Shown here in pieces: positions 25,691 to 36,090 of a stretch of DNA of 64,000 nucleotides (its first letter is position 1; each line of letters begins with the position of its first letter). The position numbers and the translations under genes were made by a program. The DNA comes from Eutrigla gurnardus (lineage: Eukaryota > Chordata > Actinopteri > Perciformes > Triglidae): assembly GCA_963514095.1 (NCBI GenBank), contig OY741276.1:14173959-14237958 (forward strand). The letters are read 5' to 3'. The notes under the pieces were generated by a model. The model worked only from the letters and a program-made list of their open reading frames with translations. It made no database searches and was not told the origin of the DNA.

Positions 25691-26020
25691 GCTAAAATAG
25701 CCATAGTATAGCATCTCAAAAAAAGTAATATGATGGTATGTTGAAATAACAAAAAAGAGTAATTCTATAGTATTTTGAGAAAAGTCATAGTATGTGGAGA
25801 AAAGTAATAATAAAAGTCATAGTATATCGGGATGAAAAGGACATAGCCAGTCAAAAAAGTCATAAAATAATATGGAAAAAGAAAAGAAAAAGTTGTTGTC
25901 ATAGCACGTCAAAGAAAGTTATTGTTTAGTATGACGAAAAAAGTCATAGGGAAGTACGTTGAAAAAAGTCATAGTATAGAATGAAAGTCATGGTATAGTA
26001 TGCCGAAAAGGTAATAAAAA
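25691..26020. repeat. Degenerate AT-rich tandem array, right part (GTCATAGTATAGTATG units)
   Basis: About ten irregular units of AAAAAAGTCATAGTA(TAGTATG) with variable A-runs occur, such as those at 25679-25700, 25780-25830 and 25920-26000. The pattern resembles a minisatellite or piled-up transposon ends. The same unit occurs on the other side of the embedded block. Confidence 0.75.
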
Positions 26021-27864
26021 ACTGACTGGCTACAGGGTAATTCATATTTTTGCATTGTGCATAACGATTAAGGGGGAGGGGTCTGTTTAGTATTTGTTAC
26101 CTCTAACCAATTTATTTTGCAGATTAGGTCCAGATTAGCGTGGTAATAAAGCTCCCATTGTTTAACTCAATGCACAGGTGGAAAAAAGCAAGTGCACTGC
26201 CCCTGTTTAAATAAATAAAATACAAAAATACCCCAAAAATGCAAATATATCAAAAAGGACACTTGTCACAGATCATTCTTTAGAGACAACACAAGCAACA
26301 AATGCCAACAGTCCTCACTTATTCCTTGAAAGAGGCATGATCATTTGTGTTTACTCGCAAATAACATTTTTGAGAAGAAAACCAATGGAAAGACCAAAAA
26401 TAATGTGTTAATCTGTTTCTTACTGCTTTCTGTCTGTTACGCATCCTCCTACTGTAGATATTTTAAAAAGGGGGTAACTGAACAATAAGTAAACTGTCAT
26501 TTTAACAGGCTAAATAATTCCATTAAACAGTGTTATTATCAAACAGAAGTAAATAATGCATTTGTTGGGAATTGCGACAGTGTAGCTCATTGATGTGTTT
26601 TTAAGGTTTTTTGGACGACAACGTCTACTGCCGAAGATTAAGACAAGATAAGGTTTCCAGCCTTGTGCAAAGAGTCCTACTGAACGGCAGCATAAAGTAT
26701 TTGAGGCATGCTGCTTCGTTTCAGCATCGCTCTCTTCAAAGGAGCGCCATTAGACGGCGCGACGTCCCCCTCGCTTCTCAGGTCTCGGGTGAAGAAAGGC
26801 TGGGGGTTAGGAAGGCCCTCTCCTGGGACTGAAGGCATCCACAGCATAACACACCCATGTTCCGCTACTTATCGATTGCTGTATTCATCCTTTCCGTTTT
26901 CCCCATTCACACCGCTATCAGGTTGGTTGTGACCGCCCCTCCAGAAGGTCAGGATATCCCCCGCCACACACAAACACACCACTTTCCTCCTGAAAGAAAT
27001 CAACGACGCGATTGGTCAGCGAAGACGGCACAAATGTTAGCTGAGGTAGTCGGAGAACCTCAATGTCTGTTTTAGCAGCTCGCTGACATTTAAGATAAAT
27101 TCCATCGCTGAATGTTAACATCTTCTTAATGGGTGGAACAGACCAGAGAAATGTCTCTACAGCCCCCTGACAGACAAGTTCAATGTACTTTTCCCAGGCA
27201 TAAATCACTTTCAAGCAGAATTCTTGTGATTTCTGCCTCACATGTCTTCGCGGAGGTCTTTGGGTCGATTACGAGTTGAACCTATGTCTACACTTAATCT
27301 CCTTGTTGCCAAATTAAAAGGCGACTTTTTTGAAAATGTCTGGAAAAGCAATTCATTTTTTCGCCAGTGTTTGAAGTCGTCTGGCACATGGCGGGTGACG
27401 ATGAATTGTCCCCCAAAGAGTTAATTGATGGAGGGGAGAAAAACCTTCAGGGAGGGAAAAAGTTCAGTTTTCTACCTCCCTGTCCTGTTTGAAGGAGATG
27501 TGAGTTGGCAGTGCAGGAGAGGCTTGAAGATTAATGTTGCAAAAGGGGGCTCTGACAGCCTCTCCGCTGGTTGCGGTTCTCTTGGGTGGCCCGATTGGTC
27601 TTGGATGTCACTTTTGCTACTTAATCTTGTGTATGTGAACCAGGCAAATTCAGAGGGGCTGTTGGGGGGGCGATGGGGTGGGGCGATGGGGTGGGCCAGC
27701 AACACGAGAGTCAGGAGAATGCAGGAATAAACACCATCAACGTATTCAATTCATCTATAATCTCAACCAATCTAAATTTGAAGTCTTTGTTGTGTTTGTT
27801 TGTTTTTTTATTACAGTTTTCCAAATATATTCTTTTTCTTCTTATTCTCTTTTCTCATTATCTA
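26021..27864. other. Intergenic, complex unique sequence, no exon seen
   Basis: The stretch from about 26600 to 27560 is high in complexity and balanced in composition, with some CpG. It looks like single-copy DNA under possible constraint. Open frames at 26611-26832, 26857-27075 and 27425-27730 are short and unlike known proteins. A G-rich stretch lies at 27660-27695. Confidence 0.5.
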
Positions 27865-28010
27865 ATCGGTGGAAGAAATATTGAGATCCTTTACGTACGT
27901 TACGGTATTAATACCATACTGTGAAAGTCCACCATTATAAGTCCTGCATGTAAAATATTCCTCAGCAAGTATTATTAACAAAATGTACGACTCATCATGC
28001 AGACACTTGG
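27865..28010 (+). repeat. Teleost dispersed repeat (GGTGGAAGAAATATTGAGATCC type), 5' part
   Basis: It begins GGTGGAAGAAATATTGAGATCC and continues with AATACCATACTGTGAAAGTC, AAGTCCTGCATGTAAAATAT and CAAGTATTATTAACAAAATG. These are the ordered landmarks of a very common percomorph repeat. Other parts of the same family lie at 31775-32050, 53930-54330 and 56195-56985. Confidence 0.7.
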
Positions 28011-28494
28011 TGAGTGTTTTACAGTACCAGTGTGTATTAAGTTGACGTTAAGCCTCGATATAATTTAGACGGATGAGTTGCATGAAAAATTCATCCCCCG
28101 TACACATGAATGAAAACATTAGCTATGTTAGTTATGGAGACCAAAACCGTTTTAACATGGGGATCTCTGGGTATTGACCTGCTTTTAGAGCCAGCTTGTG
28201 ATGGTTTGTGTGTATAACAGAGATGTCTGCATTTATTTTGTTCTTTCTGTTCTTTTCATTGGTCTAAATTGGCTAGGACTAAGATGAAAAATAATCTAAT
28301 TAAGACTTAAAATCAAATTGCGATGGCAGTTGTCATGGTCACCATCTATATAGATCTGATTGATCCGGATGCACAGCCCTGACGATGCAGATCAGCGTTT
28401 GAGTTTTTGAGAGTTTGAGGCTGTTAAGCTTTTAATAAAATGTACTGAAAGGAGTTGCCGATGTGACACAGGCATATTCAATATTACAAGTTTT
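28011..28494. other. Intergenic, nothing recognised
   Basis: This is AT-rich single-copy-looking sequence without exon or repeat signatures. Confidence 0.5.
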
Positions 28495-28600
28495 CAGGCA
28501 GCACAGATTGTCCTTTAACAGCAAGGTTAGCGATTTGATCCACTGCTGGAAGTGTCCTTGAGCGAGACCCGCGGAAGGCACAATATTTCTCAGTGGCATT
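28495..28600 (+). repeat. Decayed tRNA-derived SINE-like fragment
   Basis: It contains CAAGGTTAGCGATTTGATCC, like a B-box (GGTTCGANNCC) with mutations. GGAAGTGTCCTTGAGCGAGA follows, a phrase common to a fish dispersed element (GAAGTGTCCTTGAGCAAGAC). No intact polymerase III promoter remains. Confidence 0.5.
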
Positions 28601-29990
28601 TGTAAGCATTTTTAGTTTAAACAAAAGAAAAGAAGGATATTTACACTCAAAAATTAGGAATGAAATTCAAATCAAAACAACTGAAATAAAACTTTAAGAA
28701 AGGTTAAAATGTATAAAGGTAAGAACTTAAATAGATCAAATTAGTATTCATTAAAAATCACTGAAATTAAAATGTATTCTATTATTCTATCTTGGGGCTA
28801 ATTAGGCAACAGTTGTCGGTGATTGAGGAAAGGCAGCAGACATATTCTCCCTTCTGCATTTCTCCTGTTGGATAATCCTATTAGAGGCCATGGAGGCTCA
28901 ATCCCCAGAACAACAGTAAACAGAGAGGAAGATGTGCCATGTGATCCCAAAGCACTTTTCATAATTCTCAGTAAAAGCACGGGTGTCATGTGGAGACTGT
29001 TTATAAGCGTGTTTGCTTGTAACCCGGGGGTTATTTTGTCCTGTACTTCACCTGTTTTGAATAACGAATGGGTTTAATAAGAAACAGTGGACTTTACAGC
29101 TTTTCTTTAGTCGATGAATTATCTCTATCTCTTTCCGAGACCTTTTACAAGAAAGTAGGATGAGACTAATTTGTGACTCATTAAAAAATGGAGGCTTGTC
29201 AACATGAAATGGTAAATACACGGCTTACCATAAAAAAGTCTCAGAACTCTGCTAGCTAATTGTTGCAACTGGCGGTTGTCGAGCTCCTTCCAGCTAACCT
29301 CTCTCTAAACTGGTTTCTAACTTGACCTTTCTGACATTTAACCCTAATCCTCAACACCTTAAACACTATTCCTGGCCTCAGCTCTAAGCTAATTCCCACT
29401 ATCCAACCCGTGTTTGTGTCTGCAGCATGCAGAGCTGAATCATCTCAGCCCCATGCTGTGCACCTTCTCCTGTTTCCGTCGATCACTCAGCTCTTGCCTG
29501 AGTCAGGGGTTGCGTTTCGTCATCACTGCGAGGGGCGTCGTTCAAATGTTGCTCTCGACCAAATATGGCGTCCCGGCAGTGATCGAGCTGCAGCCGTGCC
29601 AAAACTTTGGTAAAAACACAGGTGTTCTCCCTCTGCGCGGCGACCGTGTTTACTAGATTGTTCCTGTGAAAGACTCACTTTTTCTCCTTCTTCGCTCTCA
29701 CATGGGAACGTTTGTATTTTGAGAGCTGCGAGCTGCCCACATAGAGTCGTCACTGGAGCTGCTTTCCCCGTAAACTGTTTGGATTCAGTGAGCTAATCCA
29801 CCTACGATGTTTGGCTCGGTGCCACGCAGTGCACCAAACGGCCCATAATGTATAAAAAAGGCCTGCTTTATGGGCAACAATTAAATATTTACTACATATT
29901 AGCGGCTGAATAATCAGCTGTGGCTTCTTGCGGAAGCTGTGTTGGCTCGTTATGGGACTTATCGGAGGCCATGGCTCATAAAAGCTACGA
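28601..29990. other. Intergenic, no gene seen
   Basis: Mainly AT-rich sequence that becomes GC-richer from about 29400. The open frames (28823-29077, 29410-29656) are short and have no family likeness. Confidence 0.5.
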
Positions 29991-31310
29991 TTAAAGAGAG
30001 CGGCGGAAGTAAATGCCACTCGTGTTGTTAATGTGAAAATAACGTCACTCAGGGCAAAACTTTAATTCAAGTTTAGCTCTCGTCTCAGAGAAAACGTACC
30101 CGTCGGCGACTTTTCACGCAGATCCGTCCCTCCTCGCACTTGCACTTCACACCGACATGGATTTGAAGCCGGCGTCTGGGCCACACCAAAGCCTCACCAC
30201 CTCCTCAGCTGTACTCTGCACATGTTCATCGGACTCTCCTGCAGAGCGGAGGCAGTGCATGCCAGACCCCTCCCCTTTGTTACACCCTGTTTTTCTGACA
30301 GTAAATTCTACACACAAAAAAGGACGGTCAAAGCGTCACGCCTGTCCATCTTCAAAGAGTTATGACAAGAGAGGATCACCAGTAAAAAAGCGAAAGGTCT
30401 GATAGACATCAATGGGATGGGGACTCTAGTAAACGGAGTGCCGAGTCTAGACCGCTCGAGACGGGCATGTTAAGGTCACGCTCATAAAAGCCCCCTAGAC
30501 AACGTGCTCCTAATAGGCCCGGAGGGGACAAGTCGGAGCAGGAATCACCTGCCCAGATGGGTCAGGAGCTGCTCCGCTGTGAGCTGCTACCGGGGCCCGG
30601 TCACATGGTCTGGGAGAGCAATGGGTTTCATATGCAGCACATCGTGAATCAGGCTCGGCGTCAAATAACTCAGTCGACTGACCCGTGTGTGGTCGTGGGT
30701 AATCTTCAAAACATGGGCCGCAACGTGACAGACGTGTCATCGTAGAGAGGGATTTACAATAGCGAAGAGGCGTTACCAGCAGGAGGCAGGAGATAAATGC
30801 GTCACCGGAATGGACGATCTTGAAATCTTACATTTTTGGAGATGCAACGGATCCCTCAGTGGCCACCACGAATTGACCTCTTGAAGGAATGTAACGCCTT
30901 CTCCTTGACAGACATTTGCTTTTAGCTGTGGGATGGGGCGGTGGGCTGGGTGGAAGGCGATAGCGGGAGGAGATCCTCTGGAGATAAACCGCCATGCCCC
31001 CCCCCCCCGTCCCTCAGACAACAAAGAAAGTGAGTGATGTTTGTCTGAAAACCAAGAGCCGCGATCCCTCTTGTTTTGATGTGTGGGCCACCTGGGATGC
31101 GGGTCTCCATCAGCACTCGGGCCGAGGAGAGAGGAAGAGAAAGAGGACTCACACGGTTCTCGTCCCCAGGACAAACAATCTGAGTGACAAGCCTGCTGGA
31201 ATCCTGCGAAAGTCACCCAACAGACGAGGCATTCAAACACGCAGGAAAAACAAGGTTGCCACAAAGGCCCCCCGGAGTAGAACCGCACAGCGTGGCTTCC
31301 TCGGTTATTT
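29991..31310. other. GC- and CpG-rich intergenic block
   Basis: This stands out from its AT-rich surroundings by frequent CpG and balanced or GC-rich composition. Both strands carry long open frames here (30994-31425 plus, 30773-31288 minus) because stops are scarce. None resembles a protein. A CRE-like core ACGTCA at 30042-30047 and an ATG frame at 30157 give it a promoter-like look. A C-run at 31008-31017 is also present. It could be a CpG island of a non-coding transcript or a regulatory element. Confidence 0.5.
30157..30402 (+). other. 81-codon ATG-initiated open frame of unknown status
   Basis: It starts with ATG in a favourable context (G at -3, G at +4) and ends TGA. The hypothetical peptide is Ser/Pro/Cys-rich with a very basic tail ending GSPVKKRKV, similar to a nuclear localisation signal. 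I do not recognise a family. It lies about 110 bp downstream of the CRE-like site in the CpG-rich block. It may be chance, or an exon of an unannotated transcript. Confidence 0.15.
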
Positions 31311-31329
31311 TCCGAGGGACAATAGTTTA

Positions 31330-31713
31330 TGTCCTTTTAATATCCAAACGTATGCAATTCATCTCACACTCACAAATAGTCTCAGTACTTTTAGTAAACT
31401 CAAATCACGGGAGAGCATCATTTAGTCACTATGCAACAAATAGCTGGAATAAACTTCCTGAAGATGTAAGACTTGCCCCAACTCTGACCACTAATAAAAC
31501 TAGACTGAAAACTCTTATGTTCACCATAGCTTTCTGCTGTTTTTTTATTATGCAAATGTATTTTTATTCTCCTTGTCTTTCTGTAATGCATTTTAATTTC
31601 GCCTTTATTTTCTTTGAATTTTTTTCACTTTATTGTATGACATGTTATGATGTGAAGCATCATCAGTCTGCCTTGTGTATGAAATGTGCTAGACAAATAA
31701 AGTTGCCTTGCCT
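31330..31713 (+). mobile_element. 5'-truncated L2-like LINE tail
   Basis: An ORF2 C-terminal remnant reads RASFSHYATNSWNKLPEDVR and LKTLMFTIAF, the usual end of L2/CR1-type ORF2s. A non-coding tail follows with GTGCTAGACAAATAAAGTTG and CCTTGCCTT, and an AATAAA at 31696. The larger 203-codon open frame at 31184-31795 simply reads through this fragment and is not a host gene. Confidence 0.75.
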
Positions 31714-31774
31714 TTACTGGAGGATTTCTGTTTTATGCCAGTTTATACCGCGACCACACAAACATCGTATATAT

Positions 31775-32050
31775 CAGTCCGCTACATTTATTTGACAGCT
31801 GTAGTTTCTAGTTAGTTTAAAGATATCTATTTTACATACAAACACAGATATGATGCATATGATGCATTATTATATATATATAAACTACCCAACTGGATAT
31901 TAAGTAGTTTCAATTTGCCACTTGTGCTGCATGCACAGTAATGCATCCTTAATAAGAGTCATTTTAACTTGCGATACTTTTACTAAAGTAAAACTACTTC
32001 TTCCTTCTACTCGTTCAAATATCAGTTTTGAAAGTATTTGCTGAAGGAGC
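31775..32050 (-). repeat. Teleost dispersed repeat, 3' part of the GGTGGAAGAAGTA family
   Basis: It contains CCGCTACATTTATTTGACAG, CTGTAGTTTCTAGTTAGTTT, GATATGATGCATATGATGCA and AAACTACCCAACTGGATATT, then TAATGCATCC and TACTTTTACTAAAGTAAAAC. These are the internal and right-hand landmarks of this family, in the orientation opposite to the 27865 copy. Confidence 0.65.
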
Positions 32051-33377
32051 AACAAGTCAACCTAGCATTTTCATCATTTAATAACGTTTTATTACTTAAA
32101 TGAAGGACCAGAAAAGGAACAAGAAGTTCCACACTATATTAAAAGACAGAAAACTGTCAACTCAGTTCACTGTCATCTGTGAAGCTTCACATCCACGAAG
32201 AAAGAACCTGTTTTTCCTCTAAATGACGTTCGATAAAGCAGAGCTCACAAGTCTCAGCAGCCAAATCTGTTCCAGAAACACAAACACATTTGTCAGGATT
32301 TATGCATTCCTGCATGAAGAAAAAAATGCTGATGACTAAGTCTGAGTTGCCGATCATCCTCGACTATGTGAATAAGACCTTCCTTGTCCAAATAGGATTG
32401 ATTGGAGAGATATGATTGTGGCAGCTTTCCACATGAGATATATCAGATATGATGAAACAGGAAGAAGAATGCAGGGACAAGCATACAAAATGTTGTGAAG
32501 CACCATGAAGGAAAAGAAACCAGTTTAATATTAATTGGTCATGCTGCTGCAAAGTGCATCGATCCGTATCTGTGGCACGGGTAGAACTCGTTATGATTCT
32601 ATCAGGGTTGAACCGTTCATTTTACAGCTCAACTGCAAACCTGCGGGATCACATGCACAACATGCAGCCGTCAGGGACGTCAGCGCTGAGGAATCTACTG
32701 CTGCTCGTCGGAAAACACAAAGATGGTAAAAACAAACAAACAACAACAACAACAACAAAAGAAAAACCACCTGTGAGTTAGTGGTGAATTGATACCAGGC
32801 AAGGTTTTAACATATTTGACAACTATTTTATTGGATTTTTTGGGGGGATTTGGTACTTAGAGCGCCATATGGGTCAAACACTTCTATTATTGTCTAATGA
32901 CCTTCAGATTCTACAAAATTAGATTATCGTTCATTCAAATTCATCCAAACTCATCATTGTGCTCTCATGTGGTGCTCTATTATCGGTTCCCACCAGTATG
33001 GTTTGGCTAATAAAAATGCAACTATTTATCCGCAGCTGCTATTCATCCATCAAATTAGAATAAAATAGACATGAGGTCGACGCCGACTGCCCAGCTCGGC
33101 TCTCACACCTTCAGCACTACCAGTTTGTGGGTCGGGAGTGACACCGCGTCACAGCGCTGCGCGTCAACTTTGGAATTCATCGTCTCGAGTGTCTGGAAAT
33201 GATTATTTGGTCCAGGGAACATTTCCTCACTAGCTTACATCATATCAAAGCGTTTCCGTCATTTGCGTTTGTTTTTCAAAGGGGTGTGCGTGTGTGTGAG
33301 AGCGTCATGGAGGCATGAGAGTGTTGAAACAATGAGGAAACACCTCTAATGCACCCATGGGTCCCGTTTGATAACTG
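32051..33377. other. Intergenic, no gene seen
   Basis: AT-rich unique-looking sequence. A (CAA)n stretch lies near 32740-32760. No exon was recognised. Confidence 0.5.
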
Positions 33378-33457
33378 ACACACACACACACACACACACA
33401 CATGCACCATGAATGAAAGCAGCATCAAGGTCTGCTCTGTGTCACTGCTCGAGCATC

Positions 33458-33489
<32 letters not shown>
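33378..33489. repeat. Complementary microsatellite pair: (AC)12 and (TG)14
   Basis: An AC tract (33378-33402) and a TG tract (33461-33489) lie 58 bp apart and are reverse complements. The pair could fold into a 24-bp stem in either DNA or RNA. Confidence 0.9.
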
Positions 33490-33490
<1 letters not shown>

Positions 33491-36090
33491 AGCAGCCCCC
33501 TCGCTGTGAAGGGACGGGAATGTGGAGTGTCCTGCGTGGAGCATCGGCTGTGGGAGGCAAAAGCAGGGGTACGAGGCCCAGATGGATGTCAGGGCAACAT
33601 CTGTTCCACCTCCTGGCAGGGTCTTATCAACAGAAATGCTGCCACACACACTGGACGGGAGACGACAAGAGAGAAAAAAGGGCATTCTTTGCAGAGTTTA
33701 AGAAAACACGCATTTTGTTTGTCTTGTAAACGAAAGTGAGGTTCCCCATCAGGTCGCGCATTTGCATTTCACAAAGCTCACGGGGCTCATTTTGTCACGT
33801 GTGACCACGTTTGTTTGTACTTCCGGTGGGTTGTTATGCCGCATGTCGCACACTTTAGTCCTTATAATGACATACTTTTCTGTACAAAATGTTAAAAATT
33901 GAATCAATTGTATTTGAGACGAACGGTTCCCAAACAAATGGGCCAATACACTTTTTAACAAACACATTCAATAACATCGGCACATGCGATTTCACTCGTT
34001 TGCAGTCCGCACGGGTTAAACAAAATGTTTTCTAAAATCTGTTACATAGCATACTTAATTTGGCAGGCCTATCAGGGTTACACACTGTCCTTCACTTTGC
34101 TTCTACTCTGGTTCATCATCAGATGCTACTTGAAAACCAGATTGCAGATAATAAATGGTGCATAATTTACCCATTTTTTAAATAAAAAAACTATAATTTG
34201 AGATTATTGGGGGAAAGAGGGGTGAAGAGCTCAGCTGCTTTACTGTGTAAGGATTCACGCCGAAGCTGTGCTGAAAAAGATAAAGATGTGGCGAAAGTGT
34301 GAGGTCAAATATTTTGTTCAAACCCACATGGCTTCATTCATTCTGCGGTCAGTCTACTTCCTTCACTGTAAGACGATGATTGTTGATTTTTCAGCCCGTG
34401 TTTAAATCTAATCCACACTTGATGGAAGATTTCCTGTGAGCTCACCGACACTAATGTGTGTGTGTGTGTGTGTACTGTACACACTGTAACCAGGTTGTTG
34501 ACACAAAGACGACTAGTGATGACGTGGATGAAGAATTGCACGTCGGTGAATCGTTTGTGGGGAGTTCAATTTGCTTTTGTGTGGCGACTTGCTCAGCCCC
34601 TCTGGCATTTCTGCACTTTTGTTACAACTCGCACCTTCAGACTTGCCATTTGTAAAATTTCTCAAAACGTTGGTTCCCCTCCCTTCCAGGAAAGCCATTA
34701 ATTAGAATTCATTTGAATAAACCCTAAAAAAAAGATCAACTTACAGAGACCTGAAGGTTTCTCGAGACGCTGCATTCATCGCAGCAAATATCTCGTCTCC
34801 CTCATTGTTGCTTGGCGATGCGTGGACTGATTGACAAAGTCTGAACTGGATTACCGCACAACAATTCAACAGAGCCGGCTTCTTATCTGTAAGCCACACT
34901 GAGGAAGAGAGGAAACAGTCAAGCACCGGCGTTCAAACAGGTAGAGCATGTACAGACTGCATCTTTTTCAGGGGGAATATCAAATCAACTGTGCAGACAG
35001 AAAGATGGAGTGAGAGTGAAAGAGAGAGTGAGGAGGAGTGGGAGAGGGAGAGAGAGAGAGGTCCCCTATCTCCCCCGTTCCTCCTTCTCGTCTCCCGGGA
35101 GGGCTGCTTCGCTGAGGTCCTGGCCTCTTGGCTTCCCCTGGGCATCCTGAATGCCCATGCTGAGGGAGGGCTGCTTCGGCGTGACCAAAGGGAAGCAGAG
35201 CGAGTAAGAGAGGGACAGAGAGATGGAGAGAACCTGAGAGGACAAGAAGAAGAAAAAAAAAACAGTAAGGAGAGAGAGATAAAGAGGACTCAAAAAACAG
35301 AGAAAAAGTGAGAGCGACAGGAAGAAAAAAAAAAAAACTGGTTGAGGGGGGTGGGGGGGTGAGACGAGCGCAGCAGCCCATGGTTTGTCTGGAACAGCCA
35401 GCAGCTTCCAGAGCTGGTGTGCAGCAGACTGAAGAGAAGCACGTCTGCCCCAGAGGCAGAGACTGGAAAACAGGATCAAAGAGTCGCCAGGGCAACCTGC
35501 ATGACACACATTGTATTAAAGCCACACGGTTAATTTGAAAGAGGGAAGGGAAGAAGGGCAGGAGGAGAAGAAAAGGGAAGGCTGAGGTAGCACAGAGTAG
35601 AGTATATTTATTAGGAACTCCTGTCTCACTCGGTTAACTTTCCACTCAAAACTTTCTTCAGCTGCTCCACTTTGACTTTGAGCGTTTTTTTCTTTCTTTT
35701 CTACTTTGGCTCAACATCAACTGGCTCATCTGCGTTTTTCCCGATTATCTTCCGGTGTCTCAGATTTCCACGGGTCACCTTAAATCACAAATCAACAGAC
35801 ATCGTGAAGAAACTGTTTCCAGAAACAACTTGAACTACATTTCATGCTGATACACGAAGTACTAATGTTACATTGTACGCATATGTACTACGACCTACAG
35901 TGCTCGTCTCTGAATGTGTACCCTACAAAACATGAGCTACACGGATCAGTAATTAGTCTATAATATATTTGCACTGTTTAACGAACCCTTAGTCTTTCAC
36001 ACACCCATCATGATTGAACACATCACACTTTTACAATTCAACATTTTCAAGCAAAAGTAATGAAAATGCAAATAACAACTAAGACAATAT
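33490..36090. other. Intergenic, before the arl15 3' end
   Basis: No gene was recognised. A purine-rich stretch lies at 34990-35070 and again at 35205-35340, dominated by GA and A-runs. It produces the long antisense serine/leucine/phenylalanine-rich frames at 34980-35525 and 35066-35509, which I treat as artefacts. A short GT tract lies at 34456-34473. Confidence 0.55.
34990..35340 (+). repeat. Interrupted purine-rich (GA/A) low-complexity region
   Basis: Two GA- and A-rich blocks (34998-35062 and 35205-35340) flank a unique pyrimidine-containing insert. Low complexity, no coding meaning. Confidence 0.7.

Noticed and set aside
30773..31288. 171-codon minus-strand frame overlapping a 143-codon plus-strand frame
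   Set aside because: Both arise from the GC-rich composition with few stops. Neither has recognisable domains.
31184..31795. 203-codon open frame, the second longest in the window
   Set aside because: It lacks gene context and reads through an L2-like LINE tail (FSHYATNSWNKLPEDVR, AATAAA, GCCTTGCCTT). It is a transposon fragment plus chance flanks.
34980..35525. 181-codon minus-strand frame with Ser/Leu/Phe repeats
   Set aside because: It is antisense to a GA/A-rich low-complexity region; the repeats mirror the DNA composition.
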